Shown here: positions 30,346 to 64,000 of the stretch, piece after piece
How the letters are laid out: each line of letters starts with the position of its first letter
Numbering within the stretch: the stretch's first letter is position 1
DNA from: Paulinella micropora
Lineage: Eukaryota > Cercozoa > Imbricatea > Euglyphida
Length of the DNA: 64,000 nucleotides
Assembly: GCA_009731375.1 (NCBI GenBank)
Contig: BJOX01000292.1
Location: 98,456 to 162,455, forward strand
Direction of reading: 5' to 3'
Program-made: the position numbers and the translations under genes
Notes under the pieces: generated by a model
What the model was told of the DNA's origin: nothing
The model's input: only the letters and a program-made list of their open reading frames with translations
The model's database searches: none

Positions 30346-30475
30346 CAACACAAAGACACACACACAAAGACACAAGAACACACACAAACACAAATACACA
30401 CACACCAAACACACACACAGGCAGGCAGGCAGGCAGGCAAGCAGGCAGACAGGCAGACAGGCAGACAGACATAAT
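29905..30475 (+). repeat. TATG, CA/GACA and GA arrays
   Basis: Microsatellites on the upstream side of the ABCG gene, ending with (GGCA)n at about 30420-30470. Confidence 0.93.
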
Positions 30476-30479
30476 GCAA

Positions 30480-31320
30480 GGAACATGGTTGTTAAACAGA
30501 CCTGTTGAGTTTTTTTGGTCAAAACTGCTCTGATTATAGTCTGATATAGAACTTGATATGTACACATATATGCTTTTAGTAAGCAAGGTTTTAATGGAAG
30601 AAAAGAAAGAGAAAGACGTAAATACAAACTATAACCATGCAATGTGGTTCTAATGAACAACAGTGCAGGTCCTAAAGGAAAACTTGTTTTTTTCTTCGTC
30701 TTCTTGTTTCCTTTTACAACAGAGCTCAACAGTTCAAATATTGCAAAATCGTTCAATGCATGCCTGCTTGGTGAACAATATTTGATTGCGTCTCGATTCT
30801 CTCCTCTTATGAAAAAAGTCTCAAACATGTCGGTTCCGTGCGCCAATGGGGGCTGTTTTTCGGTTTTTCAACGGCGTATTATTACATCGTGCATCCAAAA
30901 TGCGCCGCAATATCGGTTCCACCTCCATTTTTAGGCCGTTCAGCCAAGTATTTTTGGTGACCGGTTCGAAAATTTTAAGGATCGGGAATTTTGTGCCAGC
31001 ATTGTGGTGACCAGTGCTGACAAATGGGAAATGGCGCGATATTTGGCAAGGGCGCGAAAAATCGACCAAATTTTGATTAACAACAGGAGCCAAAACCCAC
31101 GCAATACCGGTTCATCTCAATGGTTATCTCTGGCTCAGGTGGCTCTGGGTCCGTTAAAAAAGCGGAGGTTTTCAGGCTGGTCCGTGGAAAAAAAAACATT
31201 GTGGAGCCACCCCAGACCAAATATTTACCCAGAAATTAAAGTTTTGGCAGTATCATCACATAAAGTTCTATTATCGAGTGTAATGTCATGTTTTGTGATT
31301 GTTACGATTGCTATGTAGTT
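30480..31320. promoter_or_regulatory. Repeat-poor intergenic region between divergent genes
   Basis: About 840 bases without microsatellite between the 5' ends of ABCG (minus) and OSGEPL1 (plus). It is the likely place for a shared or bidirectional promoter (inference from layout). No core promoter motif assigned. Short frames here show no domains. Confidence 0.4.
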
Positions 31321-31324
31321 AAGT

Positions 31325-31590
31325 ATGTTATGTCTTTATGTATATTTTATGTTCTACATGTTCTTGATGCTCTGTGTCTATAGACTATTGATGTATGTTT
31401 TTGAATGTTACTTACGTTTTTATGCATGTTATGTATTTCAGTGTGTCACGTTATGTATGATATGTATGTTGTTGTACGTTATGTATATTATGTATGTTTA
31501 TGTATGTTTATGTATGTTTATGTATGTTTATGTATGTTTGTGTATGTTTGTGTATGTTTATGTATGTTATGTATGTTGTGTATGTAGATG
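31325..31590 (+). repeat. TATGTT/TATG arrays
   Basis: Degenerate then regular (tatgttta)n repeats. Confidence 0.9.
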
Positions 31591-31705
31591 AGCGGGCTGT
31601 TGCGGGGATGGCCTACCCTCCATGGTACAAAGTGCATTTATTTGTGTTTGTATGCCCATGATATGCGCGCATGTAAGATCTCATGTACATGCTTTTTGTA
31701 CATGT

Positions 31706-58132
<26,427 letters not shown>

Positions 58133-58265
58133 ACAAGAATTATCCCTACTTATCTCTCCTGCTCCGACCCAGCCCAGCAGCAAGAGGATGCTGCATCCCT
58201 CGCGGCCAGAAAAAAGTCTAGTCAACAACAACTTGCAGTTGCTTCGTTCGATCTATTTATCCATT

Positions 58266-58350
58266 TGCTAGCTTCCCGTGGTCATTCTCTCCTCATCCCG
58301 GCCCAGCTACAAGAAGACACTGCCGCCAGAAGAATTGAATAAACAATAAC
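58266..58350 (+). pseudogene. Decayed downstream copy of exon 21 sequence
   Basis: gctagcttcccgtggtcatt ... cggcccagctacaagaagac resembles exon 21 from its acceptor through the ccagctggaaaaagacac stretch. A third partial match lies near 58165-58215. Confidence 0.55.
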
Positions 58351-58370
58351 TTCAAGTCAAGGGGCGACCG

Positions 58371-58475
58371 GCTTGACGACAGGCAGTCACGGAGTGTGGC
58401 AGTGCTGTTTGCGGTGATCGTGCGGCTTGACGACAGGTCACGGAGTGCGGCAGTGCTGTTTGCGGTGATCGTGCG
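58371..58475. repeat. Tandem duplication of about 52 bp, two copies
   Basis: ggcttgacgacaggcagtca ... gcggtgatcgtgcg occurs at 58371-58423 and again, lightly diverged, at 58424-58475. Confidence 0.9.
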
Positions 58476-58479
58476 CTTT

Positions 58480-60010
58480 TGTTGTTGGAATGGTCTCACA
58501 ATCATATTAATATCGTGAAAGTATGGAAAATATTAATATTACAAACATGCCCGGCACGAAAACGAATCCACAGGCGATCACAACAAAAAGAAACACTCAG
58601 CTCTACGAGTGGAAAGTATTTTATTAAAATAGTGTTTGCGTAGAACTTGAAAAACAATTTATTAATTCGCGCGAACACAAGACCAGACTTTACAACAACT
58701 TGAAATACTTGAATTCGCCCTGCAATCAAACTTTCTGTGGCAACTGCAGCGTATACTTTAGCTACTACAGAACAGCAAGATGAATGGCAGATGATACAAT
58801 AGAAAGGCTAGTGGACAAATAAGCGTACGTGGGCCATAGTATCCCAAAACCGTTAAGAAACGGTTGTAACGGCTTGGAATTTAATTTTAAACTTTTTTTC
58901 TTTTAACAATGTTCCGAAAGAGAGCTAAGATCTGTTGGAAGGTTTTTAGATGATGATAGAGCTATTATTTTGCAAATATATTAACTTTTCTTGTAGTGGC
59001 AGGATAGTATTTTCTTGTAGTGGCCCATGATTTTTCTCTAGTTTCAAGTATCCTGTCGTGCGTGTGTGTCACTGCGCAGAAGTAGTGCCCCACGGCGGCG
59101 CTCCAGCTGGCTCCGCTCCCGGGGAGTCAGTATATATACGTATCTATAGCTAGCGTATGATACTATCGTTAAGACTATCTAGCCTCGAGCTCGAAATTCT
59201 TCTAGTACTACTGTACTAGTTCTTGTCCACGCACATCTACTAGATCTAGCGCTCCATTGGGAAGAGAACTAGAGAAGGGACACAGTATGCTTGGTACTTA
59301 GACTAGTTAGACAGTTAGAGTTGATGTTATAAGGCATAATCGAAATGAAAAAAAATCTCGAGATATGCTGAAAGTCTAGAAACTAGAGAAAGTCAGCTCA
59401 TAGAATCACAGCTGTTTTCTTCCTGGCTCTCTCGCCTGCCGGGCCACCCAGTGATTCGTTTCAGTCCACCCCGTCCAGCCTAAATTTGTTACTAGTGTTA
59501 CAGACTACCCGCAACGGGGGCAATGCAACGTATGCAACTGCACGGGCCGGCCTGTCTCTTTCAGACTAGGCCACAAATGCAAGGGGATCAACGCACCATC
59601 AAGGGAAGGATGGGCCAGACAGGCCACAAATGAATAAGGAATTCAGGCAGGACATTGCCAACTGGCTTCGACCTTGTGGGGTCAGGAAGGGTGGCGCAAT
59701 TAGCCCTCCCTTTCCAATGGAGCAAGTGGCACCACAGTCCCTTTCCAATGGAGCAAGTGGCACCACAGTCCTTCGTGCATTTCCACGCAAATTTCGGTTT
59801 ATCACATAGGCCCAAAAAAATCCATATTGACCCACCGGTCGGGTTGGTTTCAATACTGGTTCTAGAAAGTGACTGCGCCGGTGCGCATCTGAAAATTGTG
59901 AATAAATATTGCTCACACGAGAAAAATCAGGACATAAACCGGCCAGAAATAACTTGAAGCCACTGCCCGTGAAGTTAAATGCAGCTGTGTGACTTGGAAA
60001 ATTTGTCTGT
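58480..60010. other. Low-repeat intergenic stretch
   Basis: About 1.5 kb of ordinary-complexity DNA downstream of OSGEPL1. A 31-bp direct duplication sits at 59710-59771. Short reading frames here match nothing I recognise. It may include the OSGEPL1 3' UTR (the first AATAAA-like signals were not assigned). Confidence 0.5.
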
Positions 60011-60054
60011 ACTGCATTCCCCCCTTTTTTCTTCTTCTTCCTTTTTGATGAAAG

Positions 60055-60212
60055 CGAAATCTTCTTCTTCATCTTCTTCTTCTTCTTCTTCTTCTTCTCC
60101 TTCTTCTTCCTTCTTTTTCTTCTTCTTCTTCTTCCTTCTTCTTCTGCTTCTTCTGCTTCTTCTTCTTCTTCTTCTTCTTCTTCTTCTTCTTCTTCTTCTA
60201 CTTCTTCTTCTT

Positions 60213-60245
<33 letters not shown>

Positions 60246-60832
60246 TACTACTACTACTTCTACTACTACTACTACTACTACTACTACTATTACTTCTTCT
60301 TCTTCTTCTTCTTCTTTAATGAAAGTGAAATTGTACAGAGACTAGAGTCAGAACTAAGTCAGAAAACGAACGAGAAATGAAATATAAACTAGATATGATA
60401 GAGAACAAAAATAGGAAAATAAACATAAATATTAATCTAAATATGAGGGAAGAAATAGAGGGGAAAATATAAGAGGAAAACTAGCTATGAGAAGGATACA
60501 GAAAATGCAGTGAAAAGGGGAAAATGAGAGGAAGCACTAGGAGCTAAAGAAAAGGAAAAGAGGAAAAAAAGGACTAAATATGGTAGGGAAGCAGAAATGC
60601 AATAAAAAGAGAAAGTATGATGGAAGAAACATGAAATAGAGAAAGGGAAGGAAAGACTAGATATGAAAAAGAGACAAAAATGAAAAGATAAAAAAGGAAA
60701 AAATAAAAAAGGAAAAAGGAGAGAAACAGGCAAGAACTCTTCTTCTTCTTTTTCCTTCTTCTTCTTCTTCTTCTTCTTACTTCTTTTACTTCTTCTTCTT
60801 CTTCTTCTTCTTCTTTAATGAAAGCGGAATTG

Positions 60833-60864
<32 letters not shown>

Positions 60865-60911
60865 CTTCTTCTTCTTCTTCTTCTTCTTCTTCTTCTTCTT
60901 CTTCTAAGACT

Positions 60912-60942
<31 letters not shown>

Positions 60943-60951
60943 AAGAAGAAG

Positions 60952-60982
<31 letters not shown>

Positions 60983-60991
60983 CGTAGTAGT

Positions 60992-61024
<33 letters not shown>

Positions 61025-61209
61025 AAGAAGAAGAAGAAGAAGAAGAAGAAGAAGAAGAAGAAGGAGGAGGAGGAAGGAAGAAGAAGAAGTACAATTCCGC
61101 TTTCATTAAAGAAGAAGAAGAAGAAGAAGAAGAAGAAGAAGAAGAAGAAGAAGAAGAAGAAGAAGAAGAAGAAGAAGACGAAGAAGAAGAAGAAGAAGTA
61201 GTAGTAAGA

Positions 61210-61272
<63 letters not shown>

Positions 61273-61790
61273 AAGAAGAAGAAGAAGGAAGAAGAAGAAG
61301 AAGAAGAAGAAGAAGAAGAAGAAGAAGAAGAAGAAGAAGAAGAAGAAGAAGAAGAAGAAGAAGAAGAAGAAGAAGAAGAAGAGTTCTTGCCTGTTTTTCT
61401 CCTTTTCTTTTTTATCTTTTCATTTTTGTCTCTTTTTCATATCTAGTCTTTCCTTCCCTTTCTCTATTTCATGTTTCTTCCATCATACTTTCTCTTTTTA
61501 TTGTATTTCTGCTTCCCTATCATATTTAGTCCTTTTTTTCCTCTTTTCCTTTTCTTTATCTCCTAGTGTTTCCTCTCATTTTCCCCTTTTCACTGCATTT
61601 TCTGTATCCTTCTCATATCTAGTTTTCCTCTTATATTTTCCCCTCTATTTCTTCCCTCATATTTAGATAATATTTATGATTATTTTCCCATTTTTGTTTC
61701 CTCTATCATATCTAGTTTATATTTCATTTCTCGTTCGTTTTCTAACTTAGTTCTGACTCTAGTCTCTGTACAATTTCACTTTCATTAAAG

Positions 61791-61857
<67 letters not shown>

Positions 61858-61877
61858 TGTAGTAATAGTAGAGTAGC

Positions 61878-61934
<57 letters not shown>
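60055..61934. repeat. 1.9-kb nested inverted repeat with TTC/GAA and TAC/GTA arrays
   Basis: The unique arm 60315-60742 (tttaatgaaagtgaaattgt ... caggcaagaactc) reappears reverse-complemented at 61379-61790. The outer TTC/TAC arrays (60055-60314) mirror the GAA/GTA arrays (61790-61934). Inside, tttaatgaaagcggaattgt at 60814 pairs with its inverse at 61089-61110, with a centre near 60910. Arms differ by scattered substitutions and small indels. Confidence 0.93.
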
Positions 61935-61935
<1 letters not shown>

Positions 61936-61943
61936 AGCCATGA

Positions 61944-64000
61944 GCTCCTTATTACAGCCCAACCTCCTACCCTGGAACACCTACCAGAACAGACTCAACC
62001 CAATTGCAACAATGCACCACACCCACCAGCACAAATCATACACCCACACCTCACATCTCTTCCCCCCAAGATAAACAAACACTTCTCTATATATATCATA
62101 CGAATATCCGTGGTATAACAGGAAGTCACCAAACCCTACTTAACCATCTATCCAACCCTGACTGCACTCACTTCATCCCAGACATTATATCACTTACGGA
62201 ATCAAAAATAACACCAGGTACACCACACACTCACTTCCCAATCCCAACATACACATCCTATCATACCACAGATGTGTCGGTCTACTATAAAAACGATATG
62301 CACATCACAATCTCTGAATCTAAAATCTCAAAAGCCTCTGGCGTAATCATGCAGATACACAGCACAGAACATAAAAATAATCCAATCCACACCATATTCC
62401 ATATCTACAAAAGACCACTCTCACAATCCTACGACTGCGCTTTCTTCCAAGAGCTCCAAAACTACATGCAAGGTATCCTCTCTGCCTCCCCACACACGAG
62501 CATCACGATTGTTGGTGACCTTAACCTTGATCTCTTGCGCCCTACAAAACAGGTATGTGACTTCCTTGCAATCAACAACCTCTTCACCACAATCAAAAAT
62601 CCCACCCGCAAAGCAAAGAGCCATACATTGCTTGATGTTATATTAACGACACTCACCTGCGATATCACATCTGATGTCTTACCTACATGCATCTCTGATC
62701 ACCATCCCATCTATGCTATCTTTCACACCCCAATCACACATAAGAAAAATAATAATAAAATCCTAAGAAATAAGAGATATGAAGACAAGAAGGAAATAAT
62801 AACAGAAGAAATAATTTATGAACTTAAGCAAGTTCTTGACCCAGAACTAAATAACGATACTCCTAATAATTATATAAATAAAATACATACAGCTATTAAG
62901 GCAGTGGTAGAAAAGTATGAAAAGCGTGTAAAGAAACGAAAATGGAAACCATGGTGCAATAATGAAATTAGAGCTATGATTAAGAAACAAAGAGAACTGT
63001 ATGAAATAAAAATAGCATGCCCAGTTAAAAGTAATAGAACTAAGTATAATAAGCATAGAAATAAAACTAATAGAGAGATTAAGAAAGCTAAGAAAGCATA
63101 CATGACTACCTTAATGGAAAAACTAAGTCACGATCCAAAAAAACGTATGAATGCGTTGAGAAAGCTGATCCCACAGACACAAGGTCTGAAGACCTCGCCC
63201 ACCCAACTCCGCGTAGATGATAAGGTAATCACCGACCCCAAAGGTATTGCCAATGCACTCAACAGACACTACACGACGGTCGGCTCCAAGGTCAGTGCCC
63301 AAATCCCCCAAGAACATAAAGTCAGAGAAGAGGAAATAGACCTAACACAGAGAAAACTGCCTCCCTTTACACTCAAACGCATTTTGCAGGATGATGTAGT
63401 TGATACACTGAAAGCAATTAACAGAAACAAAGCAGAAGATATAAACAAAATAAAACCAGCCATCATGCAAGACCTTACAAAGTACATTGCCCCGATATTA
63501 ACAACGCTCTTTAATAAAGCTATAGAACATAACCAATACCCTGATGCACTAAAAATAACTAAAGTTATTGAAATATATAAAGCTAAAGATAGAACGCTGC
63601 CTGAGAATTACAGACCTATCTCGCTACTGCCGATTATTGCTAAGGTCTTTGACACTATACTCAACAAGCAACTGATGGCCCACCTTACCAGGTACGACAT
63701 CCTCTCCCGAACTCAATACGCCTTCCGACCACACTCGAACACAACAATCACTACACAAACCATCTTAAATCACATCCAAAACCTCAAAGGCCCAGGAAGG
63801 TATGTACTTGCTCTATTTATTGACCTATCGAAAGCCTATGACACTATAGATCATGAAACACTGATCCATAAACTACGAAATAATAAAAATTTTAGCGATA
63901 ACACCACTACCTTTTTTAAATCATACCTCACAAAACGATACCAAACAGTATTTACCCAATATGCTCGTTCTTATCCACGCAAGATCACACATGGGATCCC
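61944..64000 (+). CDS. LINE (non-LTR retrotransposon) ORF: APE endonuclease plus reverse transcriptase, 3' end off window
   Basis: One frame stays open for 685 codons from just after a TGA at 61941 to the window end. The N-terminal part carries an apurinic-endonuclease-like domain: NIRGITGS near 62103, ISLTESK with the catalytic Glu, IVGDLNLDLL at 62508, SDHHPIYA at 62694. A Lys-rich linker (62740-63130) leads to a reverse transcriptase: NYRPISLLPIIAKVFDTIL at 63606, YAFRP, and motif A FIDLSKAYDTIDH near 63816. The YxDD motif lies beyond the edge. The first in-frame ATG is at 62298, inside the endonuclease domain, so the start is missing, non-ATG or spliced. This looks like a Jockey/CR1-type clade, which I cannot resolve further. 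The unbroken frame suggests a young copy. Confidence 0.92.

Noticed and set aside
62421-63487. Minus-strand frames under the LINE
   Set aside because: Shadows of the plus-strand endonuclease/RT frame.

Overview
This is a eukaryotic nuclear window dominated by simple repeats (GATA/CTAT, GGTA/CCTA, TACA/TGTA, GA/TC, TTTA, AAT, TTG, GAA). Most long reading frames are repeat translations such as YLSI or HTYI and are not genes. Two spliced genes can nevertheless be rebuilt exon by exon. For each I matched residues to a known family and checked that splice phase carries across every junction.

Left half, minus strand (about 42 to 26.1 kb, with possible 5' exons to 29.9 kb): an ABCG-type ABC transporter. 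Twenty-six small exons join in one frame (542 codons) and run from the nucleotide-binding domain through the membrane domain. The last exon or exons lie off the left edge. The Walker A, Q-loop and H-loop residues are degenerate, while the LSGGE signature and the Walker B DEPTSG are intact. Right half, plus strand (about 31.7 to 58.1 kb): an organellar TsaD/Qri7/OSGEPL1-type tRNA threonylcarbamoyl-adenosine synthase. Twenty-one exons join into 488 codons including the stop. The two genes diverge from a repeat-poor region at about 30.5-31.3 kb.

The most striking feature is that almost every exon is accompanied by one to a dozen truncated copies of itself ('exon shards') strung through the flanking microsatellite. 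They follow a rule of polarity: shards upstream of a full exon keep its 5' part and acceptor AG, and shards downstream keep its 3' part and donor GT. Many real splice sites are themselves made from the repeat unit (CTATCTAG acceptors; GTAGATAG, GTAGGTAG and GTATGTATG donors). Several introns begin with GATA and end with CTAT, so their ends can pair.

Interspersed elements include a roughly 540-bp family (A) whose one end abuts GATA/CTAT arrays, a roughly 500-bp family (B) bounded by AAT arrays, a tRNA-derived SINE, two MITE-like families (C and D), and interstitial CCCTAA telomere-type repeats fused to shards of one exon. The right end holds a 1.9-kb nested inverted repeat and then an open endonuclease/reverse-transcriptase frame of a LINE that runs off the window.

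The host cannot be named from sequence alone. ABCG motifs of the QPSPE/YHGP type, TTAGGG-type repeats, microexons, occasional GC donors and a LINE suggest a protist or alga rather than a vertebrate, but this is only a lean. The window also contains N gaps.
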